Source of the DNA: CAZYZQ01 sp964652075
GTDB lineage: Bacteria; Bacillota; Clostridia; Oscillospirales; Oscillospiraceae
Reading direction: 5' to 3'
NCBI GenBank assembly: GCA_964652075.1
Contig: CAZYZQ010000044.1
Span: 1-18,895, forward strand
Length of the DNA stretch: 18,895 nucleotides
The translations under genes were made by a program, and so were the position numbers. Below, in pieces: positions 6,674-13,574 of the stretch (position 1 is the stretch's first letter; each line of letters opens with the position of its first letter). The notes beneath the pieces are model-generated. The model was not told the DNA's origin. It ran no database searches and saw only the letters and a list, made by a program, of their open reading frames with translations.

Positions 6674-7178
6674 TTAATTTAAGCCATAAAAGCCAAAAGC
6701 AACGAAATCGCACAGCGCATGTGCATAGACGCCGTAAAAAAAGCCGCACTTACTTATTAAAACCGCATTGATGATCGATTGCAGCATCACCGGCCAATTG
6801 CGGCGAATGACCTGTGCCATATCATTTGCCACGAGCGCATCTGTACAATGCCACAAAGCGAACGGAACTGTGATGATGAAAAATACCCATACCCTGTTTC
6901 CAAAGCTATCGTCAAGCTGAAATAATTGGAATACCATCGCAGGAAGCGCAACTCTGAAAATCAGCTCTTCCGAGATAGCAGGCGCCCATGTCATGCTTGA
7001 CCTTTTTCCCCCGCAGATAAGAGATACTCCAAATAAACAACAGGGAATACAGGATGATCCCAGTGAGATGATTACTCTTGGAACAAGGAAATAATACGTT
7101 TGCCAGATAGGAAAGGGCAGGCACTGATAAAATGCAGAACAGCGAAAAGAAAAATTTTTTTGCAATCACGTATTCCAC
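6674..7178 (-). pseudogene. CPBP family intramembrane metalloprotease, frameshifted
   Basis: The C-terminal half has the three CPBP (Abi) motifs: EExxxR in ISEELIFRV, a histidine in ALWHCTDAL, and HxxxD in YAHALCDFV, all within hydrophobic helices. The matching N-terminal membrane part (EYVIAKKFFFSLFCILSVPALSYL and IILYSLLFIWSISYL) lies in another frame. The frames join at 7003-7014, where the minus strand reads GGGGGAAAAA; removing one base restores a single protein of about 168 residues. Start taken as GTG at 7178, with AAAGG 6 nt upstream; a TTG at 7199 is also possible. It follows the GyrI-like gene by about 48 bp on the same strand. Known families of this type cleave membrane substrates, process prenylated proteins or give bacteriocin self-immunity. 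An assembly error in the homopolymer would make this an intact gene. Confidence 0.75.
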
Positions 7179-7226
7179 CAAAAGCCTTTCAAATTCCAAT
7201 GCGGCAACGGCGCAAGGCCGGAACGG

Positions 7227-7859
7227 TCAGCGTTTCCTGATTGGGTGGCGCACGACGGTTTTCCGCTTCTCCGGCGCAACACGTCTGGCGTCACTCAGAT
7301 AGATTTCGTGATGCAGGCGTTGCCCGGTAATATCCAGCGCATAGCCCTGTGCCTCCATATAGGCGTGCATTCTCGCAATGGTCGCCGGCTCATCGTCATA
7401 GGGGCCGATATGCATACACTGCACGCACAGCCCCTCCTCTATCGTCCGGAACGCGACCTTGGAAAAATCCGTTTTCTTTTTTTGCGTTGCCTCGGCAACC
7501 GCCCAGTCGAAGTCCTCTTTCGTCACAAAATCCGGCAGGCGGATTACGGAAAGGAACTGGAACGTCTCTTTATGCCCGTAATCAATGCCGGCTACGCCAT
7601 CCTGCCACCAGAAGCCCTCCAACGGCGGCACTACGTAATCAAAGTATCCCGCAATCTGATGGGGCCCTCTTTGACTCATCTTGATCGTAAAGGCAATTCC
7701 GTACAGCAGTCCGATAGAAGCCTGATACTCGCTTCCCGGCAGATTGGGGTCTCCCTGCCCCCTGACGGCGAGATAGTTCATTTTTGGAATCTCAACAATA
7801 CCGGGTGTGTTCTTCGGCAGATAGAATTCCCGGTACTCCTTCTTATAGTCAAATGCCAT
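7227..7859 (-). CDS. GyrI-like (small-molecule-binding) domain protein
   Basis: The 210-residue protein begins MAFDYKKEYREFYLPKNTPGIVEIPKMNYLAVRGQGDPN, which is very characteristic of the widespread stand-alone GyrI-like family. Later parts include GYFDYVVPPLEGFWW, CVQCMHIGPYDDEPATI and HHEIYLSDARRVAPEKRKTVVRHPI, matching the two-repeat SHS2 fold that forms a ligand pocket. It has no DNA-binding domain, so it is not an AraC or MerR regulator. Family members are thought to bind or in some cases hydrolyse small hydrophobic compounds; a specific role is not assigned. The ATG at 7859 was chosen because GGAGGG sits just upstream and the conserved region starts there. First gene of a short unit with the broken CPBP gene behind it. 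Confidence 0.88.
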   Translation of the reverse strand: MAFDYKKEYREFYLPKNTPGIVEIPKMNYLAVRGQGDPNLPGSEYQASIGLLYGIAFTIKMSQRGPHQIAGYFDYVVPPLEGFWWQDGVAGIDYGHKETFQFLSVIRLPDFVTKEDFDWAVAEATQKKKTDFSKVAFRTIEEGLCVQCMHIGPYDDEPATIARMHAYMEAQGYALDITGQRLHHEIYLSDARRVAPEKRKTVVRHPIRKR

Positions 7860-7885
7860 CGGAATCCCTCCTTTCCCTTTTTGAC

Positions 7886-7914
7886 AGTATATCATATCGC
7901 GATTCAAAAATCAA
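7886..7914 (-). promoter_or_regulatory. Promoter of the GyrI-like gene
   Basis: On the minus strand TTGATT (7914-7909), 17 nt, TATACT (7891-7886). The start would lie near 7879, giving a very short leader that contains the AAAGGAGGG ribosome site. Confidence 0.7.
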
Positions 7915-7946
7915 CGGCTCTATAAAATGCAGGCGCGCAAAGCATC

Positions 7947-7985
7947 AAAAAAACCGGCAAGCTTCATTTGAACGCTTACCGGTTT
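7947..7985 (-). terminator. Intrinsic terminator of the tRNA-Val gene
   Basis: The minus strand reads AACCGGTAAGC, an 11-nt loop region, GCTTGCCGGTT, then a run of seven T that shares its first two bases with the stem. This is an 11-bp stem with one G-T wobble. It starts directly after the CCA end of the tRNA. Confidence 0.88.
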
Positions 7986-8061
7986 TGGTGGAAGCGGCCG
8001 GGCTCGAACCGACGACCCCTTGCGTGTGAAGCAAGTGCTCTCCCTGCTGAGCTACGTTTCC
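7986..8061 (-). tRNA. tRNA-Val, anticodon CAC
   Basis: A 76-nt cloverleaf reads on the minus strand from 8061 to 7986. The acceptor is GGAAACG / CGCTTCC; the D stem GCTC/GAGC; the anticodon stem CTTGC/GCAAG around loop TTCACAC (anticodon CAC, positions 34-36); and the T stem GTCGG/CCGGC around TTCGAGC. The discriminator is A73, and CCA is encoded in the gene. The acceptor stem has one A5-C68 mismatch. The anticodon decodes GUG. The gene stands alone with its own promoter and terminator. Confidence 0.95.
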
Positions 8062-8076
8062 GTCATGTGCTTCTCT

Positions 8077-8104
8077 ATTATAGCATGGGATTCCAAAAAA
8101 TCAA
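8077..8104 (-). promoter_or_regulatory. Promoter of tRNA-Val
   Basis: On the minus strand TTGATT (8104-8099), 16 nt, TATAAT (8082-8077), with TGC directly before the -10 (extended -10). The predicted start is about 8070, some 9 nt before the mature tRNA 5' end. The stretch 8105-8188 behind the MATE gene shows no clear terminator. Confidence 0.8.
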
Positions 8105-8188
8105 GCCCCAATTTTTATATTGTCCGTTCCGCCAAATTCCTCGTCTTTCCTTGCCGGACATGTCATTATGCACATGCCGTCTGGCTGC

Positions 8189-9577
8189 TCACGCTGCGGT
8201 TTCCCTTTTCAGATCATGCTTCCGAAATTCCGCAGCAACAAACGCCAGAGCAATTGCAAAGCAGATTGCATCTGTGACCGCCGCACCGTACATAGCGCCC
8301 CAGACGCCCGCAAAAGTGAAGCTGAAAATCAGCGTAACCGCAATATTGACCACGACCTGCCGCCCAAGTGTATTGATGATGGATTGGACGGGCTTGCCCA
8401 CAGCCTGAAAGTACATACAGGCCACCGTGTGAAACCCATTGAAAAAACAGGCCGCGTTGAAAAGCCGGAACGACTTGACGGAGAACGCCATATACAGCGC
8501 TCCATTGTTTCCGAAAATACCGGTCAACGCTTCCGGGAAAAACTGTGTCGCCACAAAGCACAAAACCGCTGTGATCGTTGTCCAAATGGTCGCGAGACGA
8601 AAGGTAGCCCTTACCCGCTCATCGTTTTGGGCTGCATAGTTAAAGCTGAGAATGGGGTTGCAGCCAATGGCGATTCCATTCATGATGGAGGTAAAGATTG
8701 ACGTGACCTTCATCACAATTCCAAAAGCTGCCAGCGTAATGTCTGCGCCGTAAACAGTCATCGGTCCGAACCAACGCATCAGGTTGTTGCCCACGGTGCT
8801 GATCATGGCGATTGAAACCGTGGTAATCGTGCTGGAAATGCCGACCGAGATAATCCGCATCGTCATAACGCCGCGCAGCCGCATATCCGCCCGCGTAACC
8901 CTGATGGAGCGGAAGCGAGGAATATACCAGACAGAGATCACAAAGCTGATAATCTGCCCGATGATCGTGGCAAGTGCCGCACCGGTCATGCCCATGTCGA
9001 AACCGAGTACAAACAGGGCATCCAGACCGATATTGAGAACCGCGCCGCTGAGCAGAATCATCATCGTCAGCCTTGGGGACCCATCCGCCCGTATCATACT
9101 GGACATTCCGGTTGTGACGATCGTAAAGGGAAAGCCGACAACAATAATGCGGGCATATTCAACCGCAAACTTCCAGTTATCCGGCGTAGCTCCGAACAGG
9201 TTTAGAAGCGGATGCAGGAGCAGTTGGAACAAGACCAAAATGCCTGCTGCGGAAATCAGCAGCAGGGTAATTCCCTGGCTGACGCTTTTCTGCGCGGCAG
9301 ACCGATCTCCTTTGCCCAGATGCAAATTCATCAGCGTGGCCGCGCCATCGCCGAAGAGCAGCGCAACCGATGTTGCAATCAGGATCATGGGAAACACAGC
9401 GTTGGTGGCGCTGTTGCCAAGCGTACCTACACCCCAGCCTATGAAAATCTGATCTACCATGTTGTACACAGAGTTGACCAGCATGGAAATGACGGTTGGG
9501 AGCGAGAACCTGAGCAACAGTCTTCCAATGGGCTGCTCTCCCAGCGGGTTGCTTTCGTTGGATATCGTTTGTGTCAT
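8189..9577 (-). CDS. MATE family multidrug/toxin efflux transporter
   Basis: The 462-residue integral membrane protein has twelve hydrophobic segments arranged as two similar halves. The N-terminal start NPLGEQPIGRLLLRFSLPTVISMLVNSVYNMVDQIFIGWGVG is typical of DinF/NorM-like MATE proteins, as are the mid-helix ADGSPRLTMMILLSGAVLNIGLDALFV and AIGCNPILSFNYAAQ of the second half. Family role: proton- or sodium-coupled export of cationic drugs or metabolites across the cytoplasmic membrane. The substrate is not predictable. The ATG at 9577 follows AAGGAGGT closely; an upstream in-frame start would run into the leader hairpin. The leader holds a perfect terminator hairpin (listed separately), so expression is probably controlled by read-through. 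It is not in an operon: the tRNA-Val gene downstream has its own promoter. Confidence 0.93.
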   Translation of the reverse strand: MTQTISNESNPLGEQPIGRLLLRFSLPTVISMLVNSVYNMVDQIFIGWGVGTLGNSATNAVFPMILIATSVALLFGDGAATLMNLHLGKGDRSAAQKSVSQGITLLLISAAGILVLFQLLLHPLLNLFGATPDNWKFAVEYARIIVVGFPFTIVTTGMSSMIRADGSPRLTMMILLSGAVLNIGLDALFVLGFDMGMTGAALATIIGQIISFVISVWYIPRFRSIRVTRADMRLRGVMTMRIISVGISSTITTVSIAMISTVGNNLMRWFGPMTVYGADITLAAFGIVMKVTSIFTSIMNGIAIGCNPILSFNYAAQNDERVRATFRLATIWTTITAVLCFVATQFFPEALTGIFGNNGALYMAFSVKSFRLFNAACFFNGFHTVACMYFQAVGKPVQSIINTLGRQVVVNIAVTLIFSFTFAGVWGAMYGAAVTDAICFAIALAFVAAEFRKHDLKRETAA

Positions 9578-9607
9578 AGTGTACCTCCTTGATTTACTGT
9601 GAAAAGC

Positions 9608-9640
9608 AAAAAAGCGTGGACCCTGAAGCAGGGTCCACGC
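9608..9640 (-). terminator. Leader terminator (attenuator) of the MATE gene
   Basis: On the minus strand GCGTGGACCCTG (9640-9629), a 3-nt loop and its perfect 12-bp complement (9625-9614) are followed by six T (9613-9608). It lies after the MATE promoter and 31 nt before the MATE start codon. The T-run is only on the minus-strand side, so it does not serve the plus-strand gene. No minus-strand gene ends nearby that would need it. Confidence 0.88.
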
Positions 9641-9664
9641 CTTTGCGCTCACACTTTAGAATGT

Positions 9665-9692
9665 ATTATAGCACAGAACGCAAAAAAGTCAA
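9665..9692 (-). promoter_or_regulatory. Promoter of the MATE gene
   Basis: On the minus strand TTGACT (9692-9687), 16 nt, TATAAT (9670-9665) with TGC before it (extended -10). The predicted start is near 9658, only about 18 nt ahead of the attenuator stem. Confidence 0.82.
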
Positions 9693-9767
9693 TCTCCAAC
9701 CACGTTGTGAAATGGTAGCTTGTTTTCCGAGCAGCGGCAAAACCCCGTTCTTTTTTCGTCACATCCG

Positions 9768-9795
9768 TTGCGCTGCGCGCTCTGCACGCTATAAT
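9768..9795 (+). promoter_or_regulatory. Probable promoter of the SLC13-like pseudogene
   Basis: TATAAT at 9790-9795 with a poor -35 (TTGCGC at 9768-9773, 16-nt spacer). It diverges from the MATE promoter about 75 bp away. A GGGAGG ribosome site follows at about 9803. Confidence 0.55.
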
Positions 9796-9819
9796 GGTCG
9801 ACGGGAGGCAATAGCTGTC

Positions 9820-10922
9820 ATGCAGTGTCTGATATTGTTTATAAAACGCGAGCCGGTTCTGGTGATCTGCACCGTTCTGGCGCTTGTTTCCTTGTGTTTT
9901 GTCCCACCTGACCGGGCCTATGTGGACTATCTCGATTTTCGCACGCTGGCGCTGCTTTTGACGCTGATGCTCATCGTTGCAGGGCTTCAGGCGCAGGGGG
10001 CTTTGCCCGGCTCGGCGGTGCACTGACTGCGCGGGTACATGGCAGCCGTGCGCTCGTGCTGGCGTTGCTGCTCCTGCCGTTCTTTTCGAGTATGCTGATT
10101 ACAAACGATGTCGCGCTTCTGACATTCGTGCCGTTTGCAATCGCAGTTTTGCGGATGTCCGGCCTTACGGATCAGATCCTGCGTGTTGTGATACTCCAGA
10201 CGCTTGCGGCAAATCTCGGCAGTATGCTCACGCCGATCGGAAACCCGCAGAACCTCTACCTCTCCACGCTGGCCGGTCTGTCCGCTCCGGCGCTTGTCCG
10301 TCTGATGCTGCCCTACTCCGCGCTTGCGCTGGCTCTGCTTGCGCTTGCCGCACTTCTTACGCCGCGCCGCCCAGCCGCCGTCCCGGCGCAGGAGGCGGCG
10401 AATTGCTCGACCGTACGCCTCGTGCTGCTCTGCGCGCTGTTCGCGCTGACGCTTCTGACAGTGCTGCACATCCTGCCCTACTGGGTTCCGCTGGCTGCCA
10501 CGCTCCTGTTTGTGTTTGCACTGGACCGGCAGCTGCTGAAGCGGGCCGACTGGTCGCTGCTGCTGACTTTCGTCGCGCTGTGCATCTTTATAGGAAATCT
10601 GGGCCGCATCGCGCCGGTGCATACGCTTCTGACGGGCCTCGTTGCCGGACGTGAGACGCTGACCGGCATTCTGGCCAGTCAGGTATTCAGCAACGTCCCC
10701 GCAGCAATCCTGCTCGGCGGCTTCTCCGAGAATCTATCTTCCTTGATTATCGGCGTGAACCTCGGCGGGCTGGGGACGCTGATTGCATCCATGGCCAGCC
10801 TGATCTCCTTCCGGCTCTACACGCGCGACAGCAGCAGTGCCGGGAAGTTTTTGCTATGGTTCACGGTTTAGAACCTGGCATATCTGGCGCTGGAACTTGC
10901 GCTTTTTCTACTCCTTCGCTGA
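9820..10922 (+). pseudogene. SLC13/ArsB-type anion permease, broken by a frameshift and an in-frame stop
   Basis: The first part (ATG 9820) encodes a membrane segment and DYLDFRTLALLLTLMLIVAGLQAQG. The rest continues in another frame as ALTARVHGSRALVLALLLLPFFSSMLITNDVALLTFVPF, with LTPIGNPQNLYL and FSNVPAAILLGGF. These are hallmark helix and hairpin motifs of the citrate/ArsB-like (ion transporter superfamily) permeases. The frame changes at 9996-10000, a run of five G; one additional G would restore a continuous reading. A TAG at 10869-10871 then interrupts the last helix, because the same frame continues NLAYLALELALFLLLR to a TGA at 10920. A full protein would be about 366 residues. Two independent lesions argue for real decay. 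Known relatives move dicarboxylates, arsenite or other anions; the substrate here is unknown. Confidence 0.85.
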
Positions 10923-11997
10923 AATACCAGCGAAGGAGCTTTTCTTTTTCGTTCTCCTGCGGGTATTCCAGCACATGCGCCAGCATTGCCTGCAAAGCAC
11001 GCCCGACAGCACGGCCCTGAAGCTCCGGCAGGTCGCCGCCCCGAACTGCCAGCTGTGCAAGCGAGACACAGTCTTCTCCAATCTCCGCCATATCCAGCCC
11101 GTCCAGCGTCGCGGCCAGCGCGCCTGCCTGCATCCCATGCGCGGCGATCAGACGTTTCAGATCAAGCATCGAACGGCATGGCGTGCGCACAGCCTCCGCC
11201 AGTCGGATTGTCCGCCCGTCCAGCCGCAGCGCGCGCAGATCGAGTGTGGGCTGCATCCGCTTCCACGCACTCCAACGCACCAGCGGATCGGATGGCAGTG
11301 CCGCCAAGGCTGCAAAATCGCCGTCCGCGCTGCCGAAGCGCGTCAGGATACCCAGCCCCGCCAGCTCTGACAGGCGCGCCGGATTGGGGCTGCAAAGTGT
11401 CTTTTCCAGCTCCTCCCGCACGCGCTCGGCAGAAAGCTTCTCACACAACGGCGCACACCGCGCGGCGGCAGCCGCCGTGGCCTGCTCCACTGTGAAGCCC
11501 AGCTGCGCGGAAAAGCGCACCGCGCGCAAAATGCGCAACGCATCCTCGGAGAACCGCTCCTCCGGCACACCGACGCAGCGGATTCTGCCGCGCCGCAGAT
11601 CCTCCTGCCCCCCGAACAGGTCGACCAGACGCCCCCGCCGGTCGCGCGCCATGGCGTTGATCGTGAAATCGCGGCGGCGCAGATCCTCCTCCAGCGACTG
11701 CACAAACTGTACCGAGCTTGGGTGGCGCGCGTCAAGATACGCCCCCTCTGTCCGATACGTTGTAATCTCGGCGCGGACCTCGCCCACAAAGGCCGTCACC
11801 GTCCCATGCCGTACTCCGGTCGGCACTGTATGCGCAAAGACGGCGGCAATCTGCGCGGGGCTGGCGTTCGTTGTGATATCCAGATCATGCACCGGCCGGC
11901 CGAGCAGCCAGTCGCGCACGCAGCCGCCCACAAGGTATGCCTCAAACCCTGCCGCTTCCAGCGCCGTCAGAAACGGGCGCCCAGTTTTTTCGTCCAT
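10861..11997 (-). CDS. cca: CCA-adding tRNA nucleotidyltransferase
   Basis: The 378-residue protein has the class II nucleotidyltransferase head: YLVGGCVRDWLLG (about 21-33), the metal-binding DLD in HDLDIT (38-40), RRDFTINAMA, and RFSEDALRILRAVRFSAQLGF in the neck domain. Role: adding or repairing the 3' CCA of tRNAs with CTP and ATP. The ATG at 11997 is preferred because a GGGGGA ribosome site lies 10 nt upstream and the usual spacing to YLVGG is kept. An in-frame ATG at 12030 would add 11 residues. The C-terminus is somewhat variable and encodes the region that on the other strand is the last helix and terminator of the SLC13-like pseudogene (62-bp convergent overlap). The one tRNA in the window already encodes CCA, so repair may be a main job. 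Confidence 0.93.
   Translation of the reverse strand: MDEKTGRPFLTALEAAGFEAYLVGGCVRDWLLGRPVHDLDITTNASPAQIAAVFAHTVPTGVRHGTVTAFVGEVRAEITTYRTEGAYLDARHPSSVQFVQSLEEDLRRRDFTINAMARDRRGRLVDLFGGQEDLRRGRIRCVGVPEERFSEDALRILRAVRFSAQLGFTVEQATAAAAARCAPLCEKLSAERVREELEKTLCSPNPARLSELAGLGILTRFGSADGDFAALAALPSDPLVRWSAWKRMQPTLDLRALRLDGRTIRLAEAVRTPCRSMLDLKRLIAAHGMQAGALAATLDGLDMAEIGEDCVSLAQLAVRGGDLPELQGRAVGRALQAMLAHVLEYPQENEKEKLLRWYFSEGVEKAQVPAPDMPGSKP
10911..10949 (+). terminator. Intrinsic terminator of the SLC13-like pseudogene
   Basis: CTCCTTCGCTG (10911-10921), a 6-nt loop and its perfect 11-bp complement (10928-10938) are followed by CTTTTCTTTTT. The left arm contains the last codons of the permease frame, and the whole element lies inside the 3' coding end of cca on the other strand. 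Confidence 0.85.
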
Positions 11998-12054
11998 TCG
12001 ACACGCTTCCCCCAAACTTTTACGCTCCATTGCCCAAAATCCGGCAAATCGTGC

Positions 12055-12104
12055 TTGTAATCTCCGTTTCTATGTATTATAATAGAAAACCGTGAATTCT
12101 ACAA
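12055..12104. promoter_or_regulatory. Symmetric divergent promoter for cca and murC with overlapping -10 boxes
   Basis: Plus strand: TTGTAA (12055-12060), 17 nt, TATAAT (12078-12083), serving murC. Minus strand: TTGTAG (12104-12099), 17 nt, TATAAT (12081-12076), serving cca. The two -10 boxes share four bases inside a palindromic TATTATAATA. Predicted starts are near 12090 and 12069, so only one polymerase could occupy the site at a time. Confidence 0.8.
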
Positions 12105-12146
12105 GCGCGATCTGCAACAGGAAGCGTTTTTGGAGGAAGTAGCCAT

Positions 12147-13517
12147 ATGACTCAAGGCAGCATTGAATCCTATCTCGTCCCCGGCCAGCATGTCCACCTC
12201 GTCGGCATCGGCGGCGTCTCCATGCGCCCTTTGGGGCTTGTCTTATCAAAAATGGGCCTGCACATCACAGGCTCCGACATGAGCTCGTCCGCCTCAACGG
12301 ACGACCTGATTGCCAAGGGCATCCCCGTAGCCATCGGCCACCGGGCGCAGAATATCGACGGCGCGGCCTGCATTGTCCGCACCGCCGCCGCACACAACGA
12401 CAACCCCGAAATCGCCGCCGCACGGGAGCGCGGCATCCCGGTTTTTGAACGCGCGCAGGCATGGGGCGTCATTATGCGCGCCTACCGCAACGCGCTCTGC
12501 GTCGCCGGAACGCACGGCAAGACCACCACAACCGGTATGCTCACGCATATCTTCATGGCCGCGCACCGCGACCCGACCGTGATGCTCGGCGGGAACCTGC
12601 CGCTGCTCGGCGCTGGCCACCGCGTCGGCCACGGCGATACGATCATCATGGAGAGCTGCGAATACTGCAACTCGTTTTTGAACTTCTGCCCGACCGTTGC
12701 GGTCATTCTGAACGTTGACGCGGATCATCTCGACTTTTTTAAGGATCTCGACGAGATCAAGGCCTCGTTCCGCCGCTTTGCCAGTCTCGTACCGGAGCGC
12801 GGCGCGGTTGTGGCCAACGGCGACGATCCGGCAACCCGCTCCGCACTGGCCGGCATGTCGAAAACCCTGTTCGGCTTCGCAAGTGAGAACCATGTGCGGC
12901 CCAAAAATCTCTCCAAGGATATGCGCTCGTTCGACATCTATTACGGCAAGGAATGCTACTGCCACGTCGATCTGAAAGTCATGGGACGGCACAACGTCTA
13001 TAACGCGCTGGCCGCCGCCGCTGCCGCGCACGTGCTGGGCATCCCGGGCGACGCCGTGGCCGAGGGCTTGTCCTCCTTCACAGGTGCGGGGCGGCGCATG
13101 GAGTTCAAGGGCACCTGCAACGGCGCGGACGTCTACGACGATTACGCTCACCATCCGCATGAGCTGCACGCCACGCTTGAGGCCGTGCGCACCATGGGCT
13201 ACAAGCGCATCGTCTGCGCCTTCCAGCCGCACACCTACAGCCGCACCAAGGCGCTGTTCTCCGACTTTGTCCGCGAGCTGCGCACGGTCGATCTGGCTGT
13301 GCTGGCAGAGATCTACGCCGCGCGCGAGCGCAACACAATCGGCATCTCGTCGGCGGATCTCGCCGCGCGCATCCCCGGCTCCGTCTTCCTGCCGACGCTA
13401 CCCGAGGTCACGGCCTATCTTCGCGAGATCGCCCGCCCCGGCGACATCATCCTGACCGTCGGCGCCGGCGATATCTACAAATGCGGCGAGGCCATCACGC
13501 AACAGGAAGCAAAATAA
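12147..13517 (+). CDS. murC: UDP-N-acetylmuramate--L-alanine ligase
   Basis: The 456-residue protein has the three Mur-ligase domains. An N-terminal UDP-binding Rossmann start HLVGIGGVSM (17-26) is followed by the central ATPase with the P-loop GTHGKTTTTG (121-130) and NVDADHLDFF, then the C-terminal domain with DDYAHHPHE and AFQPHTYSRT. It joins L-alanine to UDP-MurNAc with ATP, the first peptide step of peptidoglycan synthesis in the cytosol. The ATG at 12147 follows GGAGGA. Length is normal for MurC. It is transcribed alone from the divergent promoter it shares with cca and ends in a strong terminator, outside any mur/dcw cluster, which is common in Clostridia. Confidence 0.96.
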   Translation: MTQGSIESYLVPGQHVHLVGIGGVSMRPLGLVLSKMGLHITGSDMSSSASTDDLIAKGIPVAIGHRAQNIDGAACIVRTAAAHNDNPEIAAARERGIPVFERAQAWGVIMRAYRNALCVAGTHGKTTTTGMLTHIFMAAHRDPTVMLGGNLPLLGAGHRVGHGDTIIMESCEYCNSFLNFCPTVAVILNVDADHLDFFKDLDEIKASFRRFASLVPERGAVVANGDDPATRSALAGMSKTLFGFASENHVRPKNLSKDMRSFDIYYGKECYCHVDLKVMGRHNVYNALAAAAAAHVLGIPGDAVAEGLSSFTGAGRRMEFKGTCNGADVYDDYAHHPHELHATLEAVRTMGYKRIVCAFQPHTYSRTKALFSDFVRELRTVDLAVLAEIYAARERNTIGISSADLAARIPGSVFLPTLPEVTAYLREIARPGDIILTVGAGDIYKCGEAITQQEAK

Positions 13518-13523
13518 GATACG

Positions 13524-13566
13524 AATCCCGCCTGCCGGAAGAAAACCGGCGGGCGGGATTTCTCTT
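13524..13566 (+). terminator. Intrinsic terminator of murC
   Basis: A 15-bp stem (13524-13538 with 13546-13560, one T-G wobble) and a 7-nt loop are followed by TCTCTTT. It begins 6 nt after the murC stop. The minus-strand side has only a weak T-tract. Confidence 0.85.
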
Positions 13567-13574
13567 TCATCTTT

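Noticed and set aside
7003..7014. Programmed ribosomal frameshift in the CPBP gene
   Set aside because: The needed shift is +1 at GGGGGAAAAAGG, with no classic -1 heptamer use and no obvious stimulatory structure. CPBP proteins are not known to use recoding, so a simple indel is more likely.
8784..9452. Long plus-strand open frame (222 codons) opposite the MATE gene
   Set aside because: It mirrors the codon pattern of the MATE gene, has no ribosome site, and its translation is a low-complexity run of hydrophobic, Thr and Arg residues with no family resemblance.
9608..9640. Hairpin as the terminator of an upstream minus-strand gene
   Set aside because: The nearest minus-strand gene to the right is cca, which ends over 1.2 kb away, and a good promoter lies between the two. 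The hairpin therefore belongs to the MATE leader.
10869..10871. Amber TAG read through as pyrrolysine or by a suppressor tRNA
   Set aside because: There is no pyl gene in view, the same gene also carries a frameshift, and a membrane helix is an unlikely place for pyrrolysine. Ordinary decay is the simpler explanation.
12294..13232. Minus-strand open frame of 312 codons inside murC
   Set aside because: It is antisense to an intact, highly conserved gene in a GC-rich region where long shadow frames are expected, with no start signals of its own.
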